Origin: Lutibacter maritimus
GTDB lineage: Bacteria > Bacteroidota > Bacteroidia > Flavobacteriales > Flavobacteriaceae
Direction: 5' to 3'
Length of the DNA stretch: 64,000 nt
NCBI RefSeq assembly: GCF_900116115.1
Contig: NZ_FOZP01000004.1
Span: 7,501 to 71,500, forward strand
The position numbers were made by a program, and so were the translations under genes. Under the pieces are notes generated by a model. That model worked only from the letters and a program-made list of their open reading frames with translations. It did not search any database and was not told the origin of the DNA. Below, in pieces: positions 23,003 to 31,772 of the stretch; position 1 is the stretch's first letter, and each line of letters opens with the position of its first letter.

Positions 23003-24259
23003 CTATTTAACTTTTAAATCTTTGATAACCCATTGTAATATATTATCTATCCCTAATTTATAGTCACTCCAATTATCAATTAATAGCACGTCTGGTTTAA
23101 TTCCGTTTGTTACTGTTTCTGATAGATTGAACTTTCTTTTAGAATATGTTATAATTAGTTTTGAGTTTGGTAATTCAAACTGATCCATATCTTGATAGCC
23201 GTTAGGATTAGAGCCAGTCGGTTGACCAACAGTTTTAGCATTTAACAAGTGTTTAAATAGTGCTGTATTACTAGTAGCCGCAGAAAATGTTTTATTACTC
23301 GTTAATACAAATACACCATTTTTCCAATCTATACTATCGGCAAGATTTAGTGCATATGCTAAAACTGTACCTACGTATAAATCTCCACCTCCATTATTAC
23401 GCATATCTATAACCACTTGATTTATTTGATTTTTTAAAATATAATTTACCAATGTTTCTCCAAAAATTTGCATATCTTCAAAAGTTGGATAGCTTTCAAA
23501 ATTTATATATATCGCTTGAGTGTTTTTAATTGGCGAAAACCATAGATAAGGGAAACTAGGGTTATTTGGCTTTGTGATTTCTGGTACACCAATAGTTAAA
23601 TAAACAAAATCTGAGGTTTTATTTAATGAATTTACATCTAATGCTTTTAGTGTTGTTTTTATTTTTTTATTATTTGCATCTAGAAATGTAAAGACCGCTT
23701 CATTCTTCTTTTTAGTAACATTAAGCGCAAATAGTAATTCACTTATAGTAAGGTAATTTCCTGTTCTAATAATTTGTGAAAATTGGTTTTCTACAAACTG
23801 TGCTACTTCTGAAACTTTAGCTGACACCTCTTTTATTGGAACATTATCAATGGCTACTAATGATAATTTTAATAAGTTATTATTCTTGTTATTTACTTTT
23901 ACCACACGCCACTGATTGTCAATATATTCTACTTCAAGAGGAAATTGATGTGTGGTCATATTTCTTAAGGAAACAGCTGTGTGTCCATCATTTATTTGTC
24001 TTGTTAAGCGCATTAATTTTAAAATAATATCAAAATCGTTTAATGATTCAACATTATTATAAATCTTGCTCCATTCAGTTAAAAACGTTTCTTTGGATAC
24101 CGAATGGTACAGGTCTATATGTTTTTGCTCTAAAGATTCCTTATAGATTTTTAGGTCTTCTTTCCAGTCAATTCTGTTAGCTGTCTGCGCAAGTAATATT
24201 TGAAACGTAGAAACGAAAAAAACTGATATAGGAATAATTATTTTTTGAAAGAAATTCAT
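23003..24259 (-). CDS. S41 family peptidase (C-terminal processing protease type), exported
   Basis: 418 residues with a signal peptide ending near LLAQ (residue 25). The N-terminal part (DWKEDLKIYKESLEQKHIDLYH, later RLTRQINDGHTAV) is the helical S41 cap. The catalytic domain has VVIDMRNNGGGDLYVG, then NKTFSAATSNTALF, where the Ser of TFSAA is the expected nucleophile, and GQPTGSNPNGYQDM. Metazoan-type tricorn/CPP peptidases cut C-terminal tails or peptides in the periplasm. It is the second gene of a two-gene unit with the 202-residue outer-membrane protein, 97 nt downstream. Its substrate is unknown. Confidence 0.85.
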   Translation of the reverse strand: MNFFQKIIIPISVFFVSTFQILLAQTANRIDWKEDLKIYKESLEQKHIDLYHSVSKETFLTEWSKIYNNVESLNDFDIILKLMRLTRQINDGHTAVSLRNMTTHQFPLEVEYIDNQWRVVKVNNKNNNLLKLSLVAIDNVPIKEVSAKVSEVAQFVENQFSQIIRTGNYLTISELLFALNVTKKKNEAVFTFLDANNKKIKTTLKALDVNSLNKTSDFVYLTIGVPEITKPNNPSFPYLWFSPIKNTQAIYINFESYPTFEDMQIFGETLVNYILKNQINQVVIDMRNNGGGDLYVGTVLAYALNLADSIDWKNGVFVLTSNKTFSAATSNTALFKHLLNAKTVGQPTGSNPNGYQDMDQFELPNSKLIITYSKRKFNLSETVTNGIKPDVLLIDNWSDYKLGIDNILQWVIKDLKVK

Positions 24260-24356
24260 AGTACTATTTATTTTCTATTATATTATGTATATCGTATGCC
24301 GTAAAACCATATGGTTAACACTGATGAAATAAACTTAAATCTAAATTTTTAATATT

Positions 24357-24965
24357 TTAGAATGAGTAGCCGATGGAAAATTCCCCATAAAATGGATCTA
24401 TAAAGTCATAATCACTCCTAAAATCCCTAATCATTTCATTAACATCTTGGGTATTCAGATTACTATTCCAATCTTCATTTGAAAACCCGTAACCAAGTGC
24501 AAAGGTTAAGGTAAAACCACTATTCCAAACCCATTTTTTTCCTGCATTTATACCAAAGCTCACATCGGGCATAGTAAAGTCAAAATTCGTTTCATTGATT
24601 TTACCTTCCCCGTTAAATTGTCTGTATCTACCATAAGCTCCAGCAAAATACGAATTCATTTGCTTATTGAAATGGTAACGATAGTTCAGTATAAAAGAAT
24701 ACCCACTGGATTCTATTCGTGCCTCGGTGTAGGTTTTGGGAATTGCTTCATAATCAAAGCGCACCACAAAGCCGTGCTTTTTTTGATGCAGGAATTCATA
24801 ATTCACAGAATAAATTCCAAATGCCACTGCTACAGGGCAAGCACTTATTGAGTGTTTAAATTCTGATGGTGACTTTAGCTTTAAGTCTTCTTTCTCTTGG
24901 GCAAAGGTAAAAGTTGAAACTACTATTGCAAATAGATAAAGGATAACGTTACGTTGTGATTTCAT
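24357..24965 (-). CDS. Outer-membrane beta-barrel protein, 202 residues
   Basis: Signal peptide ends near TFAQ (residue 22). The mature part alternates hydrophobic/aromatic strands, for example GFVVRFDYEAIPKTYTEARI, YSFILNYRYHFNKQMNSYFA and WVWNSGFTLTFALGYGFS, and ends with Phe (GEFSIGYSF), a normal C-terminus for an outer-membrane barrel of about eight strands. It resembles DUF3575-type flavobacterial barrels, without firm assignment. First gene of a unit driven by site D (25034-25059). Confidence 0.75.
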   Translation of the reverse strand: MKSQRNVILYLFAIVVSTFTFAQEKEDLKLKSPSEFKHSISACPVAVAFGIYSVNYEFLHQKKHGFVVRFDYEAIPKTYTEARIESSGYSFILNYRYHFNKQMNSYFAGAYGRYRQFNGEGKINETNFDFTMPDVSFGINAGKKWVWNSGFTLTFALGYGFSNEDWNSNLNTQDVNEMIRDFRSDYDFIDPFYGEFSIGYSF

Positions 24966-25006
24966 AATTAATTGTTTAAAATGGAAGTTTTGAGAATTTT
25001 ATAGTG

Positions 25007-25059
25007 CAAATATCTTATTCAATATAAAGTCAATCGTCTTGAATTATAATAAAGGACCT
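25007..25059 (-). promoter_or_regulatory. Regulon site D with promoter (202-residue barrel and S41 unit)
   Basis: The plus strand at 25034-25059 reads TCGTCTTGAATTA then TAATAAAGGACCT. On the minus strand the site is followed at once by TTGAC (-33) and by TTTGC (25006-25010), whose TTTG begins 24 nt after the site edge. The start codon is 69 nt from the site. One of four such sites in this cluster. Confidence 0.7.
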
Positions 25060-25076
25060 CACAATATCTATCCCTT

Positions 25077-26036
25077 TTAGTCTTGTGATTTCAATAAAAT
25101 ATGGCATATTATATTCTGCATTTCTTGAGATTTATACATTGGTATTTGGTGTCCTACGTCTTTCAACCAAAACAATTGCTTTTTAGGTGCTTTAAGCTTT
25201 TTAAAAAACTTTTCGGTAAGTTCAAAACTTGTTGTTAAATCTTGTTTTCCTATTAAAACATAAATAGGAATTTTAAAAACTGTTTTATATTTTAATAAAT
25301 TAATAGCATATAGTTGTTTATAAAGAGGCATCCATTGTTGTTCCCATTCTTTAAAGAAATTCATGTATTGTTCAAATTCATTTTCCGGAATGTAAGCTCC
25401 TTTATAATCGCTAATCCATCTAAATTGAATTGTCAAATCTTCAACATTTTCATAAGGTATATGTATGGAATTAAGTTGTTTAACAATTTCAATCTTATTT
25501 TGCTCTTTATAATGGTTTATAAGTTTTTTATTGGTTAAGTTTTGACTTTTTTGATTATTTATTAATGGGCTTATTGCCACAAGTGATTCAATGTTGTTTG
25601 GGTATTTTAATGCTAGATGAAACCCTAAAACAGTTCCCCAAGAATTGGCAACCAATACAATTTTGTCTTTATTATATTTTTCTAATAGAAACAACAAGAT
25701 TTCTTCGGCATCTTGTTTCATTTCTGATAAGGTTGGTGATTTTAAATTGAGACTCATTGATTTTCCTGCTCCCCTTTGATCCCAGTGCACAACTAAAAAA
25801 TATTCTTCTAATATGTTAGTTATCTGTTGTCTATGAGATGAAGTTGCTGCTCCGGGGCCACCATGAAGATATAACATGAGCGGTTTATTTTTATTTCCTT
25901 TAATACTTATAAATTGCTTTACACTTCCAACATTCACAAATTGGGTTGTATCAATACTATTTGAATTAACCATTGATTCTTGCCCAAACAAATTACAGGA
26001 TAGAACAATAAAAATAGTTATGAATAAATTTTTCAT
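25077..26036 (-). CDS. Exported alpha/beta hydrolase, proline-iminopeptidase-like
   Basis: 319 residues with a signal peptide (NLFGQE, residue 20). The oxyanion motif HGGPGAATSSHRQQ and WDQRGAGKS are typical of the proline iminopeptidase (S33) group. The nucleophile is Ser 132 in VANSWGTVLG, the acid probably Asp in IGKQDLTTSF, and the His in VGHQIP. An N-terminal peptidase activity outside the cytoplasm would fit the nearby S41 peptidase, but ester hydrolysis is equally possible. It follows the 214-residue protein gene at 66 nt, with no own regulon site. Confidence 0.83.
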   Translation of the reverse strand: MKNLFITIFIVLSCNLFGQESMVNSNSIDTTQFVNVGSVKQFISIKGNKNKPLMLYLHGGPGAATSSHRQQITNILEEYFLVVHWDQRGAGKSMSLNLKSPTLSEMKQDAEEILLFLLEKYNKDKIVLVANSWGTVLGFHLALKYPNNIESLVAISPLINNQKSQNLTNKKLINHYKEQNKIEIVKQLNSIHIPYENVEDLTIQFRWISDYKGAYIPENEFEQYMNFFKEWEQQWMPLYKQLYAINLLKYKTVFKIPIYVLIGKQDLTTSFELTEKFFKKLKAPKKQLFWLKDVGHQIPMYKSQEMQNIICHILLKSQD

Positions 26037-26102
26037 GGTTTTATATCTAAAAAAATGTTATTAATAATGTAAAAGTCTAATATCTTCTGTAAAGAATTGT
26101 AT

Positions 26103-26747
26103 TTAGAATCTTATTCCTACATAAAGGTTAGGTTCAAAAAGGAAATAGGATTTCCACTTATTATCTAATTGTTTAAATGCTTCTGGTGTATTGGTGTCAA
26201 ACATCCAATTTTGACAATGAATTTGGGGTTCTATAAAAATTCGTTTCTTTTTGCCAAAAGCAATGTGATAGCCAACGTGATAAGAATTGTAGAGCTTAAA
26301 GCCGTTTGCTATTTTTTTATTATTCTCATCTAGGTATGTTTTGTATTGTGGTAACACTTCAACTGAAGCAAATAATCCTTTCCAAAGCATACGTTGATAT
26401 GATACTCCAATTCCTGTTTCTTTCAAGTAACCAGGATAAAATTCGGTTTCAGAATCTATTTTATCTTTAAGTCCGTCCCACCATTGAATACCCATAGGTT
26501 GAAATAATCTCCAAGTAGCGATTTTAATCCCAATGATGTTTTTAGAATCTAATTCCTGCTTTACATGAATTTCAATGTGTTGCGTGTTGGTTTTTTCCCC
26601 TCCATTACCAATATTGCTTAAAATAATTGCAGGAAAGCTTACCCTATATTTAAAATTCGTATCATTATTTTTTAATGATTCTGATTTACGCTGAGCAAAG
26701 ATATTCAGCGTACAAAGTGTTAATCCGATGATGAATAGTTTTTTCAT
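26103..26747 (-). CDS. Secreted or outer-membrane protein, 214 residues
   Basis: Signal peptide ends near IFAQ (residue 18). The mature protein has beta-strand alternation (TQHIEIHVKQELDSKNIIGI, LFASVEVLPQYKTYL, YHVGYHIAFGKKKRIFIEP) and ends FEPNLYVGIRF with C-terminal Phe, as outer-membrane barrels do. No family is recognised. First gene of the unit with the 319-residue hydrolase, under site C. Confidence 0.65.
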   Translation of the reverse strand: MKKLFIIGLTLCTLNIFAQRKSESLKNNDTNFKYRVSFPAIILSNIGNGGEKTNTQHIEIHVKQELDSKNIIGIKIATWRLFQPMGIQWWDGLKDKIDSETEFYPGYLKETGIGVSYQRMLWKGLFASVEVLPQYKTYLDENNKKIANGFKLYNSYHVGYHIAFGKKKRIFIEPQIHCQNWMFDTNTPEAFKQLDNKWKSYFLFEPNLYVGIRF

Positions 26748-26797
26748 TTTAATTTGTTTTTAATAATTCTTTTTTGATTACTATTTAATTTATGATG

Positions 26798-26850
26798 CAA
26801 AGAAACACTAGAAGTTAATGTGCGTCGTCCTGAATTATGATTTCAAACCT
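26798..26850 (-). promoter_or_regulatory. Regulon site C with promoter (214-residue protein unit)
   Basis: The plus strand at 26825-26850 reads TCGTCCTGAATTA then TGATTTCAAACCT. On the minus strand TTTG (26798-26801) of the -7 element TTTCTTTG begins 24 nt past the site. The start codon is 78 nt away. Confidence 0.7.
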
Positions 26851-26888
26851 TCTTAATTTTTAATACTAAAATCCATTTTAGGATGTAG

Positions 26889-28322
26889 CTATTTTTCAAC
26901 TATTAAGTTTTCTAAATACCTCAGAGCAGAAGCAATTAAGTTATTACGTTTTTTTGCCTTTTCTTGGTAAAAACCCAAAGTTTGTTTATTTAATTTTCGA
27001 CCCTCTACAAAAACATAGATTGGTTTTTGCATGGTTGATAATGTTATTAACGGATTTTCATCAACTAACAACAAATTGGCCATTTTACCAACTTCAATAG
27101 TTCCAAGAGAATTCATAATAGCGTGTGTTTTGGAAGCATTTACGGTAGCTGTCTTCAAAACTTCATAATTTGAAAGGCCAGCTTCTTTGTAAAAATTTAA
27201 TTCTGTATGCAATGAAAATCCAGGAAGCGTAACACCAATTCCAGCATCTGTTCCGCAAATTATATTTACACCTGATTCATTCAGTTTTTTTACGATGGTA
27301 AGATGAAAATCATGTTGTTTTTTAATTCTGCTGACTGTTGTTGAATCCTTTTGCTTGGCAGATAACCAACGGTTGAATTGATTTTTACTATCTACTCTTT
27401 TCACGAGAGGATTCATATAATCTAGCTGTTCTGAATCTAACATAGAATCATTGTTCATCATTTGATAGATATTATTGAATACCGTTAAAGTAGGACAATA
27501 GCTTGTTTGCTTTGATTGGGAAATTAAGTTGATGATTGTTTGCAGTTTAAGCGTATCCAAATCATATTGTAATGGTTGCTGTACAATTTCTTCGGCATGT
27601 TCAATAGACTTAATTTGAGGATTCAAATGGTCTGAAAACAGTACTTTTTTAGAAGTGTGGGCAACAATATCCATTTCAGAAATTTTAGCTTGTTCAATAA
27701 CTGCATCAAAGATTGGTTTATCCAATCCATCATAAATTTTGATGAAGTCATAACCTCTGTCTTTATATGAAATCACCTTTTCCTTAGCTTCTTCGGGGCT
27801 AAATAAATTCAAATTATCGTCACCAATAAATTCTGGTCCTGTTAGTTTTGGTCCTGTAGTAAATAAGGTGGGTGAAATTATCCTATCATTTAATATATCT
27901 TCCTTAATTCTTAAATGCATTGGCATACCCCATACATTTCTCATAGCGGTAACACCGTTTGCAAGGTATAGGCCCAGTTCATATCTATCCCACAGATGCA
28001 CGTGCATGTCTATTAAACCCGGGGTTAAATATTTGTTTTTGGCATCTATAATTTCGATGCCGTTAACATTAATAGTATCTGCAATCTGCTGTATAATTCC
28101 TTCTTTTATGAATACCATTTTATTGACTAAAACAGTGTCTTGATTCATTGGAATGATATTGACATTGGTAATTAGGTAAGATTTATTGGATAGTGAGTCC
28201 TTTTTATTAATCTTTAAATAATTAGTCTCCAACGAATCAATCCAGAGGGTAATGATTCCCATTAGAACAATAATCCCAAAGAGTAGAAATCCAATTTTTA
28301 AAATTCGTTTTAGTATTTTCAT
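26889..28322 (-). CDS. Membrane-anchored amidohydrolase
   Basis: 477 residues. One N-terminal helix (about 10-28) anchors the enzyme, with the body outside the cytoplasm. The metal-dependent amidohydrolase barrel follows: GLIDMHVHLWDRYELG supplies His 107 and His 109, then DFIKIYDGL (possible metal-bridging Lys region), HTSKKVLFSDHL, SIEHAEEIVQQP and ICGTDAGIGVTLPGFSLHTE (catalytic Asp). It ends with the family beta-sandwich (IEVGKMANLLLVDENPLITL). Related enzymes act on imidazolonepropionate, prolyl dipeptides or organic amides. It is 130 nt after the SDR gene and is probably the last gene of the site B unit. Confidence 0.85.
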   Translation of the reverse strand: MKILKRILKIGFLLFGIIVLMGIITLWIDSLETNYLKINKKDSLSNKSYLITNVNIIPMNQDTVLVNKMVFIKEGIIQQIADTINVNGIEIIDAKNKYLTPGLIDMHVHLWDRYELGLYLANGVTAMRNVWGMPMHLRIKEDILNDRIISPTLFTTGPKLTGPEFIGDDNLNLFSPEEAKEKVISYKDRGYDFIKIYDGLDKPIFDAVIEQAKISEMDIVAHTSKKVLFSDHLNPQIKSIEHAEEIVQQPLQYDLDTLKLQTIINLISQSKQTSYCPTLTVFNNIYQMMNNDSMLDSEQLDYMNPLVKRVDSKNQFNRWLSAKQKDSTTVSRIKKQHDFHLTIVKKLNESGVNIICGTDAGIGVTLPGFSLHTELNFYKEAGLSNYEVLKTATVNASKTHAIMNSLGTIEVGKMANLLLVDENPLITLSTMQKPIYVFVEGRKLNKQTLGFYQEKAKKRNNLIASALRYLENLIVEK

Positions 28323-28452
28323 TTATTTATTTTTAAGTTATGCTAACCTATTGCGGCTATCCCAAGCCTATAGTTTTATTGCTATTTTATTTGACTTTAA
28401 TTAGCATTTATTTACGATTTGATTTTTCCTAAGATTTTCATAATAAATCTAT

Positions 28453-29313
28453 CTAAAATTTTTTAGCTTCTTCAATATAAAAATCTTCTAAACGATGTGT
28501 ACCATAAGTGGGTGCGATAGTATCTTCTGCCATTAAGGTTAGAAAAAACTCAAGTGGCCCATAGGTTTTTACACTAGTAAAGGTTCTCAAACTCCAAATA
28601 GTTAGTTTTCGCATCCAATCTGGTAAATGAATGATTTTTATAGGTTTGTTCAATGCATTTAAAGCTAATTCACTAATTTCATTAAGACTTAACACATCGG
28701 GTCCTCCTATGGTTAATTCCTTGTTGGTTTCCTCTAAATTGTCCACAATATATGTTGCCAAATCTTTACCGTGAATTAGGTTAAATTTTTGATAGCCCGA
28801 TCCAAACAAATAAACACGACCCGATTTTGCCATCTGCAAAAAATCTTTCATATCTGAAAAAAAACCGTTGGGTCTTACTATGGTATAGTTTAATCCTGAG
28901 GATTTTAAAGCATCAACAAACTTTTCCTTGGCTTCAAAAATTTTTAAATTCCTATATTTATTGCCATTAATTGCCGAAACGTAAACGAAATGTTTTACAC
29001 CTGCTTTTTTTGCTTCTTCCAACAAATTTATATTGGCTTGATAATCGACATCCATATAGGTGAGCCCATCTTTTTGTCTGGTAATACCCACAGTAGAAAT
29101 TACAGCATCAATACCTTTACAAATATCCCGTAGGGTGTCAGGTTTAGTAACTTCAGCTTGTTTTATTTCTAAATAGTTTTCATTTGTATTTATTAACTTA
29201 TCAGGGTTACGGACAATGGCTACTACCTGATTTTGTTGTTCAATCAATACTTTTAACAAATAACCTCCTAAATATCCTGTAGCTCCTGCTAATAATATGT
29301 TAGTATGTTTCAT
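28453..29313 (-). CDS. NmrA-like/atypical SDR NAD(P)-binding protein
   Basis: 286 residues, cytoplasmic. The N-terminal Rossmann motif is LLAGATGYLGGYLLKVL (GxxGxxG) followed by VVAIVRNPDKL. The later segments CKGIDAVISTVGIT, VKHFVYVSAINGNKY and YTIVRPNGFFSDM match NmrA/atypical-5 SDRs such as NADH-ubiquinone oxidoreductase-like or UDP-sugar-type epimerases. The catalytic YxxxK is not preserved as in classical SDRs. It lies 21 nt after the serine hydrolase gene. Substrate not known. Confidence 0.82.
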   Translation of the reverse strand: MKHTNILLAGATGYLGGYLLKVLIEQQNQVVAIVRNPDKLINTNENYLEIKQAEVTKPDTLRDICKGIDAVISTVGITRQKDGLTYMDVDYQANINLLEEAKKAGVKHFVYVSAINGNKYRNLKIFEAKEKFVDALKSSGLNYTIVRPNGFFSDMKDFLQMAKSGRVYLFGSGYQKFNLIHGKDLATYIVDNLEETNKELTIGGPDVLSLNEISELALNALNKPIKIIHLPDWMRKLTIWSLRTFTSVKTYGPLEFFLTLMAEDTIAPTYGTHRLEDFYIEEAKKF

Positions 29314-29334
29314 TACAAAAAGGTTAATGTGATT

Positions 29335-30414
29335 TTAATTAAACTCATTTGTTAATAATTGCTCTATAATGGTATTGCGTTGCGTACCTGTATCGTCTTG
29401 TTGATTACTTAATAGTACAATGGTAGCATCAAATTCTGGAATAAAACCAATCATACTCCAATAGCCATTAATATCACCACCGTGCCAATACATTGTTGTA
29501 TTACCTTCTTGAGTGGTAAACCAGCCTAAGCCAAAATCGGTATATCCACTTGATACGTTCTGGGTAAATATTTCGGTTTTTTCAGCATTCGTAAACCAAT
29601 TGGTTTTTACAGCATTTACCCAAGTTTCCATATCTTTTGGGGTACTACTAAAGTCGCCAGCACCAAAAGCGATTGTCATTGGATAGCTGCTATTTGGAGT
29701 TCCGTTTAAATAGCCCTGAGCGTTTGTATTTATATCTATTACATCTGCACCTTTATACGTGTTTGACATCTCTAATGGATTAAATATTTTTTGTTGAATA
29801 TAGTCGTGGTAAGGCATTTGAGATACTTCTTGAATTAATAAAGCAGCAATAAGAAAGTTTGAGTTGCTATACTGTTTATTAGTACCTGGCGAGAAATTGA
29901 GACCATTTTCAGAAATCATATCTTTTATTACTTGGTATATATCTTCTTCATCCAAAATTTCTCCTTGTTCATAAGCATCCTCTACTACAAGTTGATAATC
30001 TGGAATACCCGATTGATGTGATAATAACTGAGCAATAGTAATTTGATTACCATTTGGAAATTCAGAATCAAATTCATCTAACGTTTGATTAAAACTGCTG
30101 ATTAAACCGTCACGTTTTAATTGTACAATTCCTGCGGCGGTTAATGTTTTGGTTACCGAACCAATGCGATAATTAAGATTATAATCTTGGGGTAATGCTG
30201 TGTTTTCGTTTGCTAACCCGAAGCCTTGACGTATTAAATTATTTCCATTCTTTGTTATAATGGCATAACCTTGAAAATCAATATCATTCAATAAATTTTC
30301 AATGGTTGTGTAGTTGGTTATTGGGTTAGGATCGTCGTTCTTTGAGCAAGATGTTATAAATCCTAAAATTAATATTATTATTACTAGGAAGTGTTTGTGT
30401 AAAGTTGTCATCAC
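29335..30414 (-). CDS. Class C beta-lactamase-like serine hydrolase, lipoprotein
   Basis: 359 residues. The lipobox ITSC puts the lipidated Cys at 23. The serine hydrolase fold shows S-x-x-K as SVTK (86-89), Y-x-N as YSN in NKQYSNSNF, and HGG in MYWHGGDINGYW, the three catalytic boxes of penicillin-binding protein/class C enzymes. Homologues include D-aminopeptidases, esterases and carboxypeptidases, so it need not act on beta-lactams. First gene of a likely three-gene unit (serine hydrolase, SDR, amidohydrolase) under site B. Confidence 0.87.
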   Translation of the reverse strand: MMTTLHKHFLVIIILILGFITSCSKNDDPNPITNYTTIENLLNDIDFQGYAIITKNGNNLIRQGFGLANENTALPQDYNLNYRIGSVTKTLTAAGIVQLKRDGLISSFNQTLDEFDSEFPNGNQITIAQLLSHQSGIPDYQLVVEDAYEQGEILDEEDIYQVIKDMISENGLNFSPGTNKQYSNSNFLIAALLIQEVSQMPYHDYIQQKIFNPLEMSNTYKGADVIDINTNAQGYLNGTPNSSYPMTIAFGAGDFSSTPKDMETWVNAVKTNWFTNAEKTEIFTQNVSSGYTDFGLGWFTTQEGNTTMYWHGGDINGYWSMIGFIPEFDATIVLLSNQQDDTGTQRNTIIEQLLTNEFN

Positions 30415-30451
30415 TATTTTTTTTAAATTGATTTGAAATTATTTGATTGTG

Positions 30452-30504
30452 CAAATTTGATATAATAGGAGGCTCTAATCGTCCGAGATTATAATTTCGA
30501 ACGA
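30452..30504 (-). promoter_or_regulatory. Regulon site B with promoter (serine hydrolase unit)
   Basis: The most symmetric copy. The plus strand at 30479-30504 reads TCGTCCGAGATTA then TAATTTCGAACGA, a near-perfect palindrome. On the minus strand TTTG (30452-30455) starts 24 nt past the site. The start codon is 65 nt away. Confidence 0.75.
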
Positions 30505-30604
30505 ATTAAAGTGTTTAATAAAACAAATTGATTTTAAGCAAAGTTCAGCTCGTTCTTTTATAAAAGGACGTATTTCATACTAGCAAAATTTTTTTTAGAA
30601 AAAT

Positions 30605-31273
30605 TTATTTTAAAGTTTCAGTTTGAAAATCTTCAATTGTCTTTAGATAACGCAAAGCATCATCAATTTGACTTCCGTTACCACATAGTAACCAGTTGAG
30701 CCATTTTTCATTAAAGCGTTTTTGTTGTAAACCCCTTAATAGAACTAAGGAAACAACTTCTAATATGATAGTTGTTATACCAAAAGATATAATTATGTTG
30801 AAGTTTAGCAAGGCCATTAAATCTATATTAAAGATGGCTTTGAAAAAAAAGATGCCAACAAATGGGCCAAATGGTAATAACCAAGCTACTATTCTCAAAT
30901 TTTGAACTATTGCAGTTTTAAGCATAGCTAACTTTTCTTGAATCTTAACTACAGCTTCAGTATAGTCAATAGACAGAATGAGTTTCAATTGTTTTATTGA
31001 AGACCACACCAACCAAAAAGAAAAAAATGTCACTACTGCTCCAGAAAAGGCAAAATACCAAAATTGAGCATATTCTAAAGCAAAATACATGGCATAAAAA
31101 CCTGTTATTGTATAAAAAATTAATGTGGTAATTGGTAAAAATAATAAACCAAAAAGCGATGATTTCGCCTTATCTAATTTCATTTCTTTTAAAAGCGTTA
31201 AATTTAATTTTCTATTTGCTTCTAAAAGTATTTCGTTTTGTTTCCAAAGATTTTGTATATCTAAATTTTCCAT
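30605..31273 (-). CDS. Four-helix membrane protein paired with the ECF sigma factor
   Basis: 222 residues. About 50 cytoplasmic N-terminal residues (IQNLWKQNEILLEANRKLNL) precede four membrane helices (about 38-60, 65-90, 120-140, 150-175) and a short basic C-terminal tail. It starts 4 nt after the sigma factor stop, a spacing typical of sigma/anti-sigma pairs. There is no zinc anti-sigma His-x3-Cys-x2-Cys motif, so if it restrains the sigma factor it does so by another fold, perhaps the N-terminal helix. Anti-sigma function is inference from position. Confidence 0.6.
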   Translation of the reverse strand: MENLDIQNLWKQNEILLEANRKLNLTLLKEMKLDKAKSSLFGLLFLPITTLIFYTITGFYAMYFALEYAQFWYFAFSGAVVTFFSFWLVWSSIKQLKLILSIDYTEAVVKIQEKLAMLKTAIVQNLRIVAWLLPFGPFVGIFFFKAIFNIDLMALLNFNIIISFGITTIILEVVSLVLLRGLQQKRFNEKWLNWLLCGNGSQIDDALRYLKTIEDFQTETLK

Positions 31274-31277
31274 GATT

Positions 31278-31772
31278 TTATTGTTTAAATTTTTTCTTTA
31301 ATTGTGTTTTAATTCTGCTAATTTTTGTACCTACATTACTTAAAGAAATACCCATAGCTTCAGAGATTTCTTTATGACTATTGCCATCTAAATACATAAT
31401 AACAATAGCTTTGTTTAATGGGTCAAACTCCTGAATAAATGCTCTTAATTGTTTGATTTTTTCATCATATTCATTTGTTACATCTTCATTAATTGCAACA
31501 ATCTTAGAAGGCATTGCAACTTCATGCTTTTTTCTAGTTTTCTGTTTTCTATAATGTGATATCGTAATATTAAAAGCAACTCTATACAACCACGTAGTGA
31601 CTTTAACTTTATAATCAAAATTGTCATAGCTTTTGATGACTTGAAAAATAATTTCTTGTATTACATCTTCTTGCTCATTACTATCCGTGCAATAACTATT
31701 TACAATTTTGTAAATGAGGTTTTTGTTGTCCTCTATGATATCTACAATATCAGGTTTGTTCACTTTCATCAT
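31278..31772 (-). CDS. ECF-type RNA polymerase sigma factor
   Basis: 164 residues. Region 2 is visible as QEDVIQEIIFQVIKSYDNF and TTWLYRVAFNITISHYRK (core and -10 recognition). Region 4 is KAIVIMYLDGNSHKEISEAMGISLSNVGTKISRIKTQLKKK (-35 recognition helix-turn-helix). Its start overlaps the stop of the upstream hydrolase by 4 nt (ATGA), so translation is coupled; the membrane protein follows at 4 nt. The three form one unit under site A. The usual Bacteroidota partner, a FecR-like anti-sigma with TonB receptor, is missing. Confidence 0.9.
   Translation of the reverse strand: MMKVNKPDIVDIIEDNKNLIYKIVNSYCTDSNEQEDVIQEIIFQVIKSYDNFDYKVKVTTWLYRVAFNITISHYRKQKTRKKHEVAMPSKIVAINEDVTNEYDEKIKQLRAFIQEFDPLNKAIVIMYLDGNSHKEISEAMGISLSNVGTKISRIKTQLKKKFKQ

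Noticed and set aside
29335-30414. Calling the serine hydrolase a beta-lactamase
   Set aside because: SVTK, YSN and HGG boxes are shared with many esterases and peptidases, so resistance cannot be claimed.
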